DNA from: Bacteroidia bacterium
GTDB taxonomy: Bacteria; Bacteroidota; Bacteroidia; JADZBD01
Reading direction: 5' to 3'
Assembly: GCA_020054095.1 (NCBI GenBank)
Contig: JAGVMA010000074.1
Span: forward strand, 1 to 64,000
DNA: 64,000 bases
Under the pieces are notes generated by a model that searched no databases, was not told the DNA's origin, and worked only from the letters and a program-made list of their open reading frames with translations. A program made the translations under genes and the position numbers. Of the stretch, positions 36,172-45,564 are shown in pieces; position 1 is the stretch's first letter; the number at the start of each line of letters is the position of its first letter.

Positions 36172-36681
36172 TCAGTTTTTTAATTTTTGATAATGGCGTA
36201 TCATTTCGCCATAATTTAGTCCAAGAGCCAAGCCATTCACCGTCATCGCAATTCGCTTTGCTTTTGTTTCTTCGGTCTTTGCACTTTCTATCCATTTGCT
36301 GAAATAGTTCTGATTGCTTCGGCTCATTTTTTTAAATGTTTCCATTGCTTGTGGCTCTTGTGCAATGCAATCAAGCATATCAAGCGATTGCTTGTACTCT
36401 CTTTTGTCGAGTTCAAATTTTAAGGTAACTGCTGCGCCCTTCGTTTTTCCAATGGCTTTTCGTATTTCGGCATTTAGCGGAAAAATAAAAACGCCACCGC
36501 CTGCCGGCATTACCTCTTTCATTTCAATAGGATGCTCGTCAATGCTTCCCTTTACTTTAAACGATTGTCGGTTACCTGGTTTTAATTTTTGTGCAATGTC
36601 GGTAGGCACATCAATATAAGTCCATCCTGTTTTTTCACCATTTTTTGAAAAGCGCTGAATAATTGCCGTAAACTTTACCAT
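36172..36681 (-). CDS. YdeI/OmpD-associated protein with DUF1905
   Basis: A 169-residue soluble protein: an N-terminal DUF1905 barrel (TGWTYIDVPTDIAQKLKPGN ... GVFIFPLNAEIRKAIGKTKG) and a C-terminal YdeI/OmdA region (FKKMSRSNQNYFSKWIESAK ... TKAKRIAMTVNGLALG). No enzymatic role is established. The start overlaps the dapF stop by one base (TAATG), so it is the last gene of a three-gene minus-strand operon. Convergent with the giant surface protein gene, 4 nt between stops. Confidence 0.85.
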   Translation of the reverse strand: MVKFTAIIQRFSKNGEKTGWTYIDVPTDIAQKLKPGNRQSFKVKGSIDEHPIEMKEVMPAGGGVFIFPLNAEIRKAIGKTKGAAVTLKFELDKREYKQSLDMLDCIAQEPQAMETFKKMSRSNQNYFSKWIESAKTEETKAKRIAMTVNGLALGLNYGEMIRHYQKLKN

Positions 36682-37463
36682 TAAATTGTTACTTCGCCTT
36701 TATAAACAAATTCGGCCGGACCTTCCAAATAAATATCAGTAAACGTATGCGCACCTGTTTTTTTAAACCGCACATTTAGCTCACCGCCTTTTGCTTTTAT
36801 TTTGCAATAGTTTTCGCTTGTTGCGATGGATAATAGCGATGCAACTATAGCGGCCGCAGTAACCCCTGTGCCGCAGGCAAGCGTTTCGTTTTCTACTCCG
36901 CGCTCATAGGTTCGGATGCGTACATAGTCGCCAGCTTCTTCTATAAAGTTTACGTTAGTACCACCGGGTAAATATTTTTTATCGTACCTCATTTTTTTTC
37001 CTTCTTCATACACATTGTATGAATCTAACGCGCTTACTTTTTTCACAACGTGTGGCGAACCGGTGTTTAAAAAAAGCGAATCACGGTTTTGTTCCACAGT
37101 CAATACATCATTCATTTTCAAACTAATGATTCCATTGTTTAAAACAGAGGCAGTATGCGCACCATCAAATGTTACAAAACTTGCTTTGTCTTTAATTATG
37201 TTTAGGTGTCTTGCAAATTCCACAATACATCGGCTGCCATTACCACATAAGCTTTGCGAACCATCTGGATTATAAAAAATCATTTCAAAATCGTATCCTG
37301 CTTTGTTTTGTAATAGCATTAGTCCATCTGAACCGATGCCAAATTTTCTGTCACAAAGTTCAGTTACAAGTTTTAAATTACCGATTTCAAAAATATTTTT
37401 TCGGTTATCAATTAAAATAAAATCGTTGCCGGCACCTTGGTATTTATAAAAAGGAATTGTCAT
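36681..37463 (-). CDS. dapF: Diaminopimelate epimerase
   Basis: Cofactor-independent racemase converting LL- to meso-diaminopimelate for lysine and peptidoglycan. 260 aa, normal length. The two catalytic cysteines are in SLCGNGSRC (~72) and ETLACGTGVTAAA (~197). Also seen: KYQGAGNDFILID at the N-terminus and GSPHVV in the middle. It overlaps the upstream unknown gene by 4 nt (ATGA) and the downstream ydeI-like gene by 1 nt, so the three are translationally coupled. Confidence 0.97.
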   Translation of the reverse strand: MTIPFYKYQGAGNDFILIDNRKNIFEIGNLKLVTELCDRKFGIGSDGLMLLQNKAGYDFEMIFYNPDGSQSLCGNGSRCIVEFARHLNIIKDKASFVTFDGAHTASVLNNGIISLKMNDVLTVEQNRDSLFLNTGSPHVVKKVSALDSYNVYEEGKKMRYDKKYLPGGTNVNFIEEAGDYVRIRTYERGVENETLACGTGVTAAAIVASLLSIATSENYCKIKAKGGELNVRFKKTGAHTFTDIYLEGPAEFVYKGEVTI

Positions 37464-38155
37464 TTTATTTTGGCTAACAGATTTTGGTCTTTCACAATTT
37501 CAAATTGCTTAAAATTATTTGTTTTATCTAATCGGTAAACTACTTGTTTTAGTTTTAGATAAATCACATCATCCAATTTGAAAACTTGTGGGGTTTCTTC
37601 TTTGGCAATACCAAACAACACAATTTTATTGTTTATCAGTTTGTATCCTTTGTAGTTTATTGGCGATTGCCAAAATTCTACGCTGTAACTCCCGAGCAGC
37701 TTTTTACTATCGTCCCTAACTCCGCTTTCTTTTTGCAGCAAAGAGTCTTTTGTGTTTTTTATTTCACTATTTGGGTTAGCTACTTCAATGATTTTTACTG
37801 CCAAAAGTTCGTCTTTCATTACCACAATGTCATCGGTATTTACAATGGTGGCAGTTGAGGTGCTATCAAAAATAATGGAGTCCGAAAAGTAGTTTTTCCC
37901 ATTTATAGAAGTAGAATCCGTAGCAGATTTTATTGAGTCTGCGTTTTGTTTAGTGTCAGTTTTATTTGATGACACATATTTAATTATCTCTGTCGGCTTT
38001 GTTTCTGATATGGAATAAATAGTATCCGAACTGCCTTTAAAAAGTTCCATTTTACTAATGTATTCATCAATTTTAAAAATAAAAAAACCAGATCCAATTA
38101 ATAGACCGGTGGCGATGCCAAGCAGGTAAATAATTATTTTGTTTGAGAAATTCAC
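37460..38155 (-). CDS. Membrane-anchored protein of unknown function (dapF operon)
   Basis: 231 residues: a short cytoplasmic start, one membrane helix (IIIYLLGIATGLLIGSGFFI, ~7-26), a Ser/Thr/Asp-rich low-complexity stretch (~40-150), and a compact C-terminal part (~150-231) with EFWQSPINYKGYKLINNKIV and IYLKLKQVVYRLD, which reads like a small beta domain. I do not recognise a named family. The 4-nt ATGA overlap with dapF suggests a role near the cell wall (inference from gene order only). Confidence 0.7.
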   Translation of the reverse strand: MNFSNKIIIYLLGIATGLLIGSGFFIFKIDEYISKMELFKGSSDTIYSISETKPTEIIKYVSSNKTDTKQNADSIKSATDSTSINGKNYFSDSIIFDSTSTATIVNTDDIVVMKDELLAVKIIEVANPNSEIKNTKDSLLQKESGVRDDSKKLLGSYSVEFWQSPINYKGYKLINNKIVLFGIAKEETPQVFKLDDVIYLKLKQVVYRLDKTNNFKQFEIVKDQNLLAKIK

Positions 38156-38239
38156 AGCTATTGAATTGTAAAATTAGTTAATTGGCATTAGAGCAGACTT
38201 ATACTTGTTAAAAAAAGTTAAAACAGCCGTTTGTTTACA

Positions 38240-38281
38240 ACAATGGCAAATGTTTTGCGTTTAACCATTGTAATTTTATAA
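38240..38281. repeat. Nested inverted repeat upstream of htrA
   Basis: ACAATGG (38240-38246) and CCATTGT (38275-38281) enclose GCAAA-TGT-TTTGC (38246-38258). The repeats sit within 60 nt of the htrA ATG. The arms are short, so this may be chance in AT-rich DNA. Confidence 0.25.
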
Positions 38282-38299
38282 CTCTAAAATCATAACGCT

Positions 38300-39760
38300 A
38301 TGAAAAAGTACATCGGAATTTTTGCAACAGCCACCCTTGGAGGGGCAATTGCCTTAGGGCTCAATCATTTTTTTACATCGGCTACGCCAGCAGCGACTAA
38401 TTCACTTGTTATTAGCCAGCAGCCGGTAAAGTACACAGGATTTAGTGGCACAGTACCTGAAAGCGGAATTAGCTTTGTGCAAGCTGCCGATGTTTCGGTA
38501 CATGCTGTGGTACACGTAAAAACAAGTTATGGCAGTCAGCCCACAAGCAATCACCAGTCATACGATCCATTTCGCGATTTTTTTTGGGGCAACCCACATC
38601 AGCAGCCGCAAGAATCGAGCGGTTCGGGCGTAATTATATCAGGCGATGGATACATTGTTACCAACAATCACGTGATTGAAAACGGTGAAAAAATAGAAAT
38701 TACGCTTAACGATAAGCGCATTTATGATGCAACAGTTGTAGGGCGCGACCCATCTACCGATTTAGCTTTGCTTAAAATTACGGAGAAAGATTTGCCGTAT
38801 CTCATGTATGGTAATTCGGATGATGTGAAAGTGGGCGAATGGGTTTTGGCAGTGGGTAATCCGTTTAATTTAACATCTACGGTTACAGCCGGAATTGTAA
38901 GCGCCAAAGGGCGCAACATAAATATTATTAACGATAATAACGGAAACGGACAAGCACCTATTGAATCGTTTATACAAACGGATGCTGCTGTAAACCCCGG
39001 AAATAGCGGAGGGGCGCTCGTTAATACAAAAGGCGAATTGGTAGGGATTAATACTGCCATTGCATCTAACACGGGTTCGTATTCAGGTTATTCGTTTGCA
39101 ATACCTGTAAACATTACTAAAAAAGTAGTTAACGATTTATTGGAATTTGGCAATGTGCAGCGTGCATTTTTGGGTGTAAGCATCCGCGACATAGACGCAA
39201 ACTTTGCCAAGAAAAATAATATCAATACCCTTAACGGAGTATATGTGAATGGAACAACAGAAGGCGGAGCCGCTGAATTAGCAGGAATAAAAGATGGTGA
39301 TGTGATTGTAAAAGTTGCCAATATGAAAGTGAGTAACACATCGGCATTGCTCGAACAAATTGGCAAATTTCGCCCTGGCGATAAAATTACCTTAACCGTT
39401 AAACGCAATGGTAAAGAGATGGTCTTGCCCGTAACACTAAAAAACAAAAACGGAGATACCAAGTTGGTAAACAAGCCCGATATTGAAAACTCAAAAATGC
39501 TGGGCGCTATTTTCGATAACGTGAGTGCCGATGACATGAAAAAATTGGGCATAACAGGTGGAGCGCAAATAACCGATTTAGAAGGTGGCAAGCTCAGAAG
39601 TGCCGGTATTAATCAAGGATTTATCATCACCGCTGTAGATAAAAAGAAAATTAACAATGTAAAAGATTTAGAAACCGCTTTGCAAAATAAAAAAGGCGGA
39701 GTGCTTATAGAGGGCATTTACCCTAACGGAATGAAAGCATATTATGCCTTTGGCTTGTAA
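38300..39760 (+). CDS. htrA: Do/DegQ-type periplasmic serine protease (HtrA)
   Basis: Envelope quality-control protease and chaperone, 486 aa. The N-terminal hydrophobic segment (~4-25) is a signal or anchor. The trypsin-like triad is His124 in VTNNHVI, Asp154 in STDLALLKI and Ser236 in NPGNSGGAL. Two PDZ domains follow (~275-375, with FLGVSIRDIDANFAKK, and ~395-486). Such proteins are commonly induced by envelope stress. A nested inverted repeat lies upstream, but no exact -7 box. A hairpin terminator follows the stop. Confidence 0.95.
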   Translation: MKKYIGIFATATLGGAIALGLNHFFTSATPAATNSLVISQQPVKYTGFSGTVPESGISFVQAADVSVHAVVHVKTSYGSQPTSNHQSYDPFRDFFWGNPHQQPQESSGSGVIISGDGYIVTNNHVIENGEKIEITLNDKRIYDATVVGRDPSTDLALLKITEKDLPYLMYGNSDDVKVGEWVLAVGNPFNLTSTVTAGIVSAKGRNINIINDNNGNGQAPIESFIQTDAAVNPGNSGGALVNTKGELVGINTAIASNTGSYSGYSFAIPVNITKKVVNDLLEFGNVQRAFLGVSIRDIDANFAKKNNINTLNGVYVNGTTEGGAAELAGIKDGDVIVKVANMKVSNTSALLEQIGKFRPGDKITLTVKRNGKEMVLPVTLKNKNGDTKLVNKPDIENSKMLGAIFDNVSADDMKKLGITGGAQITDLEGGKLRSAGINQGFIITAVDKKKINNVKDLETALQNKKGGVLIEGIYPNGMKAYYAFGL

Positions 39761-39789
39761 AATAATGAACAACATCCCGTTGTTTGGTC

Positions 39790-39824
39790 GAATAGAAGGC
39801 GCAATTCGTATGCGCCTTCTATTC
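39790..39824 (+). terminator. Hairpin after htrA
   Basis: A 14-bp perfect stem (GAATAGAAGGCGCA 39790-39803 with its complement 39811-39824) and a 7-nt loop. A T-run is lacking, so it may act as an mRNA 3'-end stabiliser as well as a terminator. Confidence 0.65.
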
Positions 39825-39904
39825 ACTCACCGACTGTTGTTGTTAAGTGCTGACAATCAGAAATCTAAATGATTAACAAAACCGTAAAATGTAGTTAACA
39901 AAAC

Positions 39905-39934
39905 TTGCGCTATATCTAAAAAAAGATACATTTG
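39905..39934 (+). promoter_or_regulatory. Promoter of the sigma factor gene
   Basis: TTG (39905-39907), 19-nt spacer, TACATTTG (39927-39934): an ideal Bacteroidota sigma-A promoter. The predicted start lies about 50 nt before the ATG. The primary sigma factor thus appears to transcribe its own gene. Confidence 0.75.
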
Positions 39935-39986
39935 CACAAAATTTCTGACCGGGAATTACGTTTTATATAAGAAAAGAAATTAACCA

Positions 39987-40850
39987 ATGAGACAGCTAAA
40001 AATTACCAAATCAATAACCAACCGCGAGAGTGCATCTCTCGACAAATATCTCCAAGAAATTGGCAGGGAAGAGTTGATTACAGCCGAAGAGGAAGTGGCA
40101 TTGGCCAAACGCATACGCGATGGTGACCAATGGGCACTCGAAAAATTAACCAAAGCTAACTTGCGTTTCGTGGTGTCGGTATCAAAACAATACCAAAACC
40201 AAGGATTGAGTTTACCCGATTTAATTAATGAAGGTAACTTGGGTTTGATTAAAGCTGCTAAGCGTTTTGATGAAACGCGCGGATTTAAATTTATTTCTTA
40301 CGCAGTTTGGTGGATTCGTCAATCTATTTTACAAGCTTTGGCCGAGCAATCCCGTATTGTTCGCTTGCCACTTAACCAAGTGGGCTCGTTAAATAAAATT
40401 AACAAAGCGTTTTCTAAACTTGAGCAAGAATTTGAGCGCGAACCCACTCCGGAAGAATTATCAAAAATTTTAGATTTACCTGAAGATAAAGTAGCTGATA
40501 CTATGCGTGTTTCCGGCAGGCACGTTTCTATGGACGCGCCATTTGCAAATGGAGAAGACAGTACTTTGATGGATGTGATGGTTAACCCCGATTCGCCAAA
40601 AGCAGATACAAGTTTGATGAACGAATCGTTACAAAAAGAAATAGAACGCTCACTTTCTACATTAACAGAAAGAGAAAGAGATGTAGTGAAATTATTTTTT
40701 GGAATAGGCCAAAACCATGGCTACACGTTAGAAGAAATAGGAGCTAAATTTGATTTAACACGCGAGCGTGTTCGTCAAATTAAAGAAAAAGCTGTTCGCA
40801 GATTACGCCACAGTTCGCGCAGCAAACTTCTAAAAGCATATTTGGGTTAA
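39987..40850 (+). CDS. rpoD: Primary RNA polymerase sigma factor (RpoD/SigA type)
   Basis: A 287-residue group 1-like sigma factor in the short Bacteroidota form: no region 1.1. It begins with region 1.2 ([20 protein letters not shown]), then region 2 ([39 protein letters not shown]), region 3 and region 4 with the helix-turn-helix [20 protein letters not shown]. It directs RNA polymerase to TTG/TAnnTTTG promoters, and such a promoter lies directly upstream. The gene is single, closed by a 13-bp hairpin. Confidence 0.95.
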   Translation: MRQLKITKSITNRESASLDKYLQEIGREELITAEEEVALAKRIRDGDQWALEKLTKANLRFVVSVSKQYQNQGLSLPDLINEGNLGLIKAAKRFDETRGFKFISYAVWWIRQSILQALAEQSRIVRLPLNQVGSLNKINKAFSKLEQEFEREPTPEELSKILDLPEDKVADTMRVSGRHVSMDAPFANGEDSTLMDVMVNPDSPKADTSLMNESLQKEIERSLSTLTERERDVVKLFFGIGQNHGYTLEEIGAKFDLTRERVRQIKEKAVRRLRHSSRSKLLKAYLG

Positions 40851-40872
40851 GCTATAAATGAAACCAACTAAC

Positions 40873-40918
40873 CGAAACCGCACAGCAAGGAAAAATTAAA
40901 ACCTACTGTGCGGTTTCG
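40873..40918 (+). terminator. Hairpin after rpoD
   Basis: A 13-bp perfect stem (CGAAACCGCACAG 40873-40885 with CTGTGCGGTTTCG 40906-40918) and a 20-nt loop, followed by a weak T-rich stretch. It ends 27 nt before the GAPDH gene. Confidence 0.65.
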
Positions 40919-40945
40919 CATTTATTACAAAACATAAAACACACT

Positions 40946-42406
40946 ATGGAAGCAGTAAAAGAAAAATCAAAAGCGAGTTACGAAAATCAGTTGAACGGCT
41001 GGATACAGCAAGAAAAAGCGGCCATCGAATTAATAGGTATAATAGGGAAATTGTGGTTTGACAAATCAGTAGAGCTCGTAATTTTTCGTAATCAATTAAT
41101 TGACAGAAGCGCTACTGAACTAATGCAACTGCATCAGTACGCCAATGATGTGGTGAAAAAACCAATTGACGTGAACGATACCTTGCAACTTGCTCGTGAA
41201 ATACAAAATTTAGAAATCGTACCATCACGTATTGATATTGGTAAATTATCTGCCGAGTGGAATCAGGAAAAAAATAAATCGGTAGCGGAGTTTTTGAAAT
41301 CCAAATTAGGCGGGTTTATTGGCAACGAAAAATTTTCACTCGAACCAAAAGATGTGGTGTTATATGGCTTCGGCAGGATAGGTCGCTTAGCTGCTCGCGA
41401 ACTTATTTCGCAGGCAGGCAAAGGTGAGCAGTTACGTTTGCGTGCAATTGTTACCCGCGACAAATCAGATAACGATATTGTAAAGCGTGCCGAATTACTA
41501 CGTACCGATTCGGTTCACGGACCTTTCCCGGGAACAGTGATAGCTGATGTGCCTAACCGTTCTCTGATTGTAAATGGGCACACTATTCACATGATTTCGG
41601 CTTCCGACCCAACTAATATTGATTATTCGTCATACGGAATTAATAATGCTTTATTGATTGATAATACCGGTGTTGCACGCGACAGAGAAGGATTGTCAAA
41701 ACATTTAAAATCAAAAGGGATTGCAAAAGTGCTTTTAACAGCACCGGGCAAAGGCGATATTCCAAATGTGGTGCATGGTGTAAACCACACACAATATAAA
41801 GCCGATGAAACTGTTTTTTCTGCTGCATCGTGTACTACCAATGCAATTGTTCCTGTTTTAGCAGTAGTTCATAAAATATTTGCAATCGAAAAAGGTCATA
41901 TTGAGACCATTCACTCATACACTAACGACCAAAATTTATTGGATAATTATCATGATAAATTTCGCAGAGGCCGTTCGGCAGCAATAAACATGGTGATTAC
42001 CGAAACCGGTGCCGATAAAGCAGTTGCAAAGGTGATTCCTGAATTAGGCGGCAAATTAACAGGAAATGCAGTGCGTGTTCCCACCCCTGATGTTTCGTTA
42101 GCGATTTTAAATTTAACGCTCGGAAAACCTACTAACAAAGATGAAATAAACGAAGCTATGCGCGATGCAGCGTTAAATGGCGATTTAGTAGAACAAATTC
42201 AGTATTCGTTTTCAAACGAATTAGTATCGAGTGATTGTGTAGGAAACCCTTGCGCAAGTATTTTTGATAGCCCAGCCACCATCATCAGTAAAGATGGAAA
42301 AAATGTGGTGCTCTATGTTTGGTACGATAATGAATATGGTTACACGCGCCAGGTAATAAGATTTGCAAAGCATTTGGCCGAAGTTAGAAGATTAACCTAC
42401 TATTAG
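40946..42406 (+). CDS. gap: Glyceraldehyde-3-phosphate dehydrogenase, long form
   Basis: Glycolytic/gluconeogenic NAD(P) enzyme. At 486 aa it is about 150 longer than classic GAPDH owing to an N-terminal helical extension (~1-130), as seen in the long Bacteroidota/proteobacterial type. The Rossmann motif VVLYGFGRIGRLAARELI begins near 137. Catalytic Cys296 is in AASCTTNAIVP; also IETIHSYTNDQNLLDNYHDK and the C-terminal WYDNEYGYTRQVIRFA. Coenzyme preference and direction cannot be told. No exact promoter box was found between the rpoD hairpin and the ATG. Confidence 0.94.
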   Translation: MEAVKEKSKASYENQLNGWIQQEKAAIELIGIIGKLWFDKSVELVIFRNQLIDRSATELMQLHQYANDVVKKPIDVNDTLQLAREIQNLEIVPSRIDIGKLSAEWNQEKNKSVAEFLKSKLGGFIGNEKFSLEPKDVVLYGFGRIGRLAARELISQAGKGEQLRLRAIVTRDKSDNDIVKRAELLRTDSVHGPFPGTVIADVPNRSLIVNGHTIHMISASDPTNIDYSSYGINNALLIDNTGVARDREGLSKHLKSKGIAKVLLTAPGKGDIPNVVHGVNHTQYKADETVFSAASCTTNAIVPVLAVVHKIFAIEKGHIETIHSYTNDQNLLDNYHDKFRRGRSAAINMVITETGADKAVAKVIPELGGKLTGNAVRVPTPDVSLAILNLTLGKPTNKDEINEAMRDAALNGDLVEQIQYSFSNELVSSDCVGNPCASIFDSPATIISKDGKNVVLYVWYDNEYGYTRQVIRFAKHLAEVRRLTYY

Positions 42407-42420
42407 TAATAAAGTAAAGG

Positions 42421-42443
42421 CCCGCCACAGGCGGGGGTTTTTT
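42421..42443 (+). terminator. Intrinsic terminator after gap
   Basis: CCCGCC (42421-42426) and GGCGGG (42430-42435) with a 3-nt loop, followed by GG and six Ts. Strong canonical terminator. Confidence 0.88.
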
Positions 42444-42444
42444 G

Positions 42445-42452
42445 TAATTTTA
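42445..42452 (+). promoter_or_regulatory. -7-like box, leaderless ispH promoter
   Basis: TAATTTTA (one mismatch to TAnnTTTG) lies 4 nt before the GTG start of ispH. The gap terminator occupies the -33 region. Confidence 0.35.
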
Positions 42453-42456
42453 AATT

Positions 42457-43674
42457 GTGAAAACATTTCAGATACCCGATTTTTATCGTAGCCCCATTAT
42501 TTCGAGAATAAAAAACAAGCGAAAATTATTAGACCCAAAGAAGAAAGATTTATCGCCTACGATTTTAGATTTTGGAGATGTGGTTTTTTACATTGCGCGC
42601 CATTTCGGTTTCTGTTATGGTGTGGAAAACGCAATTGAAATTTCTTTTAAAGCTGTGGACGAAAATCCAGGTAAGCGAATTTATTTGCTTAGCCAGATGA
42701 TTCATAATCCTACAGTGAATAAAGATTTGCAGGAGCGAGGCGTGAATTTTTTAATGGATACTGAAGGCAATACTATTACACCTTTTAACAAACTTACAGC
42801 TAACGATGTGGTAATTATACCGGCATTTGGCACAACTTTAAACATAGAAAAACAATTAAGTGAAATTGGTCTCGACATAAAAAAATACAATACCACTTGC
42901 CCGTTTGTGGAACGTGTATGGAATAAATCAGAAAAATTAGGGGAAGAAAAATACACGATTATAATTCACGGTAAGCATAGCCACGAAGAAACTCGTGCCA
43001 CCTTTTCGCGCAGCGAAACGCATGCCCCTTCAATAGTTGTAAAAAATATAGATGATGCCATATTTTTGGGCGAATATATTTTAGGGAATAAAACAGATCG
43101 TGATTTTGATGAAAAGTTTAGCGGTAAAATTTCTAAAAATTTTGATAAGCAAAACGACTTGAATAGAATAGGAGTTATTAATCAAACTACCATGCTTGCT
43201 ACCGAAACACAAGCCATTGCCGATTATTTAAAACAAATAATGGAGAAAAAATACGGAGCAGAGAATATTAAACATCATTTTGCTGATACGCGCGACACGC
43301 TTTGTTATGCCACCAACGAAAATCAAGATTCTACTTATGAATTACTTAAGCAGGATGCCGACCTTGCTTTTGTGGTGGGTGGATATAACAGTTCTAACAC
43401 ATCGCATTTAGTGGAGCTATGCGAAGAAAAGTTACCTACTTATTTTATATCGTCTGCTGATGAAATAAAATCAAGCACAAAAATTTCGCATTTTATTTAC
43501 AGCGAAAAAATGAAAAGAGAGACGATAAATTATCTGCGGGGAAGCAAACCGTTGAAAATAATTTTAACAAGTGGAGCTTCATGCCCCGATTCGATGGTGG
43601 ATGAGGTGCTAAAGAAAATTCTTTCTTATTTTCCTCAATGCAAAAAGATTGATGATGTGCTTTCGGATTTTTAA
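42457..43674 (+). CDS. ispH: 4-Hydroxy-3-methylbut-2-enyl diphosphate reductase
   Basis: Last enzyme of the MEP isoprenoid pathway, a 4Fe-4S protein giving IPP and DMAPP. 405 aa, the longer form found in Bacteroidota and cyanobacteria/plants. The three cluster cysteines are in RHFGFCYGVENAIE (~50), TTCPFVERVWNK (~147) and TSGASCPDSMVDEVL (~371). Starts with GTG 14 nt after the gap terminator, next to a -7-like box. The stop codon overlaps that of wecB on the other strand. Confidence 0.93.
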   Translation: MKTFQIPDFYRSPIISRIKNKRKLLDPKKKDLSPTILDFGDVVFYIARHFGFCYGVENAIEISFKAVDENPGKRIYLLSQMIHNPTVNKDLQERGVNFLMDTEGNTITPFNKLTANDVVIIPAFGTTLNIEKQLSEIGLDIKKYNTTCPFVERVWNKSEKLGEEKYTIIIHGKHSHEETRATFSRSETHAPSIVVKNIDDAIFLGEYILGNKTDRDFDEKFSGKISKNFDKQNDLNRIGVINQTTMLATETQAIADYLKQIMEKKYGAENIKHHFADTRDTLCYATNENQDSTYELLKQDADLAFVVGGYNSSNTSHLVELCEEKLPTYFISSADEIKSSTKISHFIYSEKMKRETINYLRGSKPLKIILTSGASCPDSMVDEVLKKILSYFPQCKKIDDVLSDF

Positions 43675-44819
43675 CAGATATTTTTCAAGATTTCCTCACA
43701 TATGAATTTAGCCGATTGACCATCTCCAAAAAGTGTAGGGAATTTTAATTCGACATTATTCAAAAAGGAGTTAAAACCGTTTGTTATTTTTTTGGCATCG
43801 GCATCGCATATTTTAGCGCAGCCGCAGTTTACTAATTCTACCCATTCGGTTTGCGCTCTTAATATTAGGCATGGTTTTTTAAAAAAGAATGCTTCTTTTT
43901 GTACACCACCCGAATCAGTTAAAACTATTCGGCAGTTTTTTTCTAAAACCACCATTTCTAAAAAAGATGCAGGTGCAATAATTTTAAATCGGCTATTTTC
44001 TTGTACTGATTTTAAGTTTTCCGCAGTAAGATTTTTTTCAATCATTTTGGCGGTGCGCGGATGTAACGGGAGCACCACATCTAACTCGTGCTTTATGCTT
44101 AATGCATTTAGTGTACTAAAAAGGGTATTAAGTCGCTCAGCAATATCGGTGTTATTATCGCGATGAATGGTTGCTAAAATAAATTTATTTGACTTTAAAT
44201 TATTTTTTGCGAGTACATCGGTTTTTTTCTCTGCTATCTCAGAAAAGTATAAACTGTTATCGTACATCACATCTCCGCAATGGTAAATTTTAGGATTGTC
44301 GTTGTTGTGAGGTGCACTGTTATTTTCTTTAAATCCTTCGTTCAATAAATTTTTATATCCGGCAAGGGTAGGAGAGAAGAGCAACGTGGAAACATGATCG
44401 CACATAATTCGGTTTACTTCTTCGGGCATTGTTTTATTAAAAGAGCGTAAGCCGGCTTCAATATGCACAACCGGAATGTGAATTTTTGATGCTGCCACGG
44501 CTCCTGCCAATGTTGAATTGGTATCGCCATATAGTACTATTGCATTTGGCTTTTCTTTTTGTAAAATTTCTTCTATTCCGGTTATCATTGCTGCAGTTTG
44601 CTTTCCGTGCGAACCGCTGCCTACATTCAAATTATAATCGGGTGCAGGTATGCCAAGTTCATCAAAAAAAACCTGCGACATGTTCTCGTCATAGTGTTGT
44701 CCGGTGTGTACAATTAGTTCTTTTATCTTGTCCGAGAAATTATTTTTTATCGCTCTGCTAATTGCAGCAGCTTTTATAATTTGTGGTCTTGCGCCTATTA
44801 CGGTTAGTATTTTTATCAT
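43671..44819 (-). CDS. wecB: UDP-N-acetylglucosamine 2-epimerase (non-hydrolysing)
   Basis: Converts UDP-GlcNAc to UDP-ManNAc for surface polysaccharides. 382 aa, normal length. Seen: ILTVIGARPQIIKAAAIS at the start, HTGQHYDENMSQVFFDELG (~42), LYGDTNSTLAGA (~95), HIEAGLRSFNKTMPEEVNR (~120), and LTDSGGVQKEAFFFKKPCL (~297). It follows radC by 12 nt, probably in one transcript, although the functions are unrelated. Convergent with ispH. Confidence 0.95.
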   Translation of the reverse strand: MIKILTVIGARPQIIKAAAISRAIKNNFSDKIKELIVHTGQHYDENMSQVFFDELGIPAPDYNLNVGSGSHGKQTAAMITGIEEILQKEKPNAIVLYGDTNSTLAGAVAASKIHIPVVHIEAGLRSFNKTMPEEVNRIMCDHVSTLLFSPTLAGYKNLLNEGFKENNSAPHNNDNPKIYHCGDVMYDNSLYFSEIAEKKTDVLAKNNLKSNKFILATIHRDNNTDIAERLNTLFSTLNALSIKHELDVVLPLHPRTAKMIEKNLTAENLKSVQENSRFKIIAPASFLEMVVLEKNCRIVLTDSGGVQKEAFFFKKPCLILRAQTEWVELVNCGCAKICDADAKKITNGFNSFLNNVELKFPTLFGDGQSAKFICEEILKNIC

Positions 44820-44831
44820 CGTCTTCTTTTT

Positions 44832-45530
44832 TTAAATCATTCCTTCATCAGCAAAACTATAATAAGCATGATTGGTTACTATAATATGATCGGCAACAGG
44901 TATTTTAAGTATTGCACCAGCTTCTTTTAAATTTTTAGTGAGCTTTATATCAGCATCGCTTGGTTTTAAATTTCCGGATGGATGATTGTGAAACAAAATT
45001 ATAGAGGACGCCAACTGCTCGATTGCTTTTTTGAAAATGATTTTTGTGTCAACTACAGTACCGCTAACACCTCCCGTACTTATTTGTTCGCTCTTTATAA
45101 CTGCATTGGCTCGGTTCAAATATAAAACATGAAATTCTTCGTGAGGCAAATCAAGCATATAGCTTTTTATGTATACATAGGCATCGCGGCTGGTTGTGAT
45201 TTTTATTTGCTTTTGCGGTTCAGCATCTTTTCTTCTTCTGCCTAATTCAAGTGCAGCTATTATTGTTATTGCTTTAGCTTCGCCTATTCCTTTAAATTGC
45301 GTTAAATCTGTTACGTTTAGTTTTGCTAATTCATGCAAATTGTTTTTGTACTCGCTAAGTATCCTTTTAGATAAATCAACTGCCGTTTCGTTTTTATTGC
45401 CAGAACTAATTAATATCGCAATTAGCTCAGCATCTGTTAATGTAAGGCGGCCTTTTTCTAATAGCTTTTCCCTTGGTCGGTCTTCTTCTGCCCAAGCTTT
45501 TATGGTAAGTAATTTAGTTTCTTCGCTCAC
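44832..45530 (-). CDS. radC: RadC family protein (JAMM domain)
   Basis: A 232-residue protein: an N-terminal helix-hairpin-helix-like part (LTQFKGIGEAKAITIIAALE, ~75) and a C-terminal JAB/MPN metalloprotease-like domain with HNHPSGNLKPSDAD (~180), the zinc motif. RadC was named for DNA repair, but the true role is disputed. The GTG start lies 4 nt behind a promoter box that overlaps the terminator of the upstream gene. Confidence 0.92.
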   Translation of the reverse strand: MSEETKLLTIKAWAEEDRPREKLLEKGRLTLTDAELIAILISSGNKNETAVDLSKRILSEYKNNLHELAKLNVTDLTQFKGIGEAKAITIIAALELGRRRKDAEPQKQIKITTSRDAYVYIKSYMLDLPHEEFHVLYLNRANAVIKSEQISTGGVSGTVVDTKIIFKKAIEQLASSIILFHNHPSGNLKPSDADIKLTKNLKEAGAILKIPVADHIIVTNHAYYSFADEGMI

Positions 45531-45534
45531 GTTT

Positions 45535-45564
45535 TAAAAATAAAAAAATCCCGTTGCTTAACAA
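45535..45564 (-). promoter_or_regulatory. radC promoter overlapping the upstream terminator
   Basis: Minus-strand TTG (plus 45562-45564, the inner end of the terminator stem), 19-nt spacer, TATTTTTA (plus 45535-45542; one mismatch), then 4 nt and the GTG start of radC. Confidence 0.45.
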
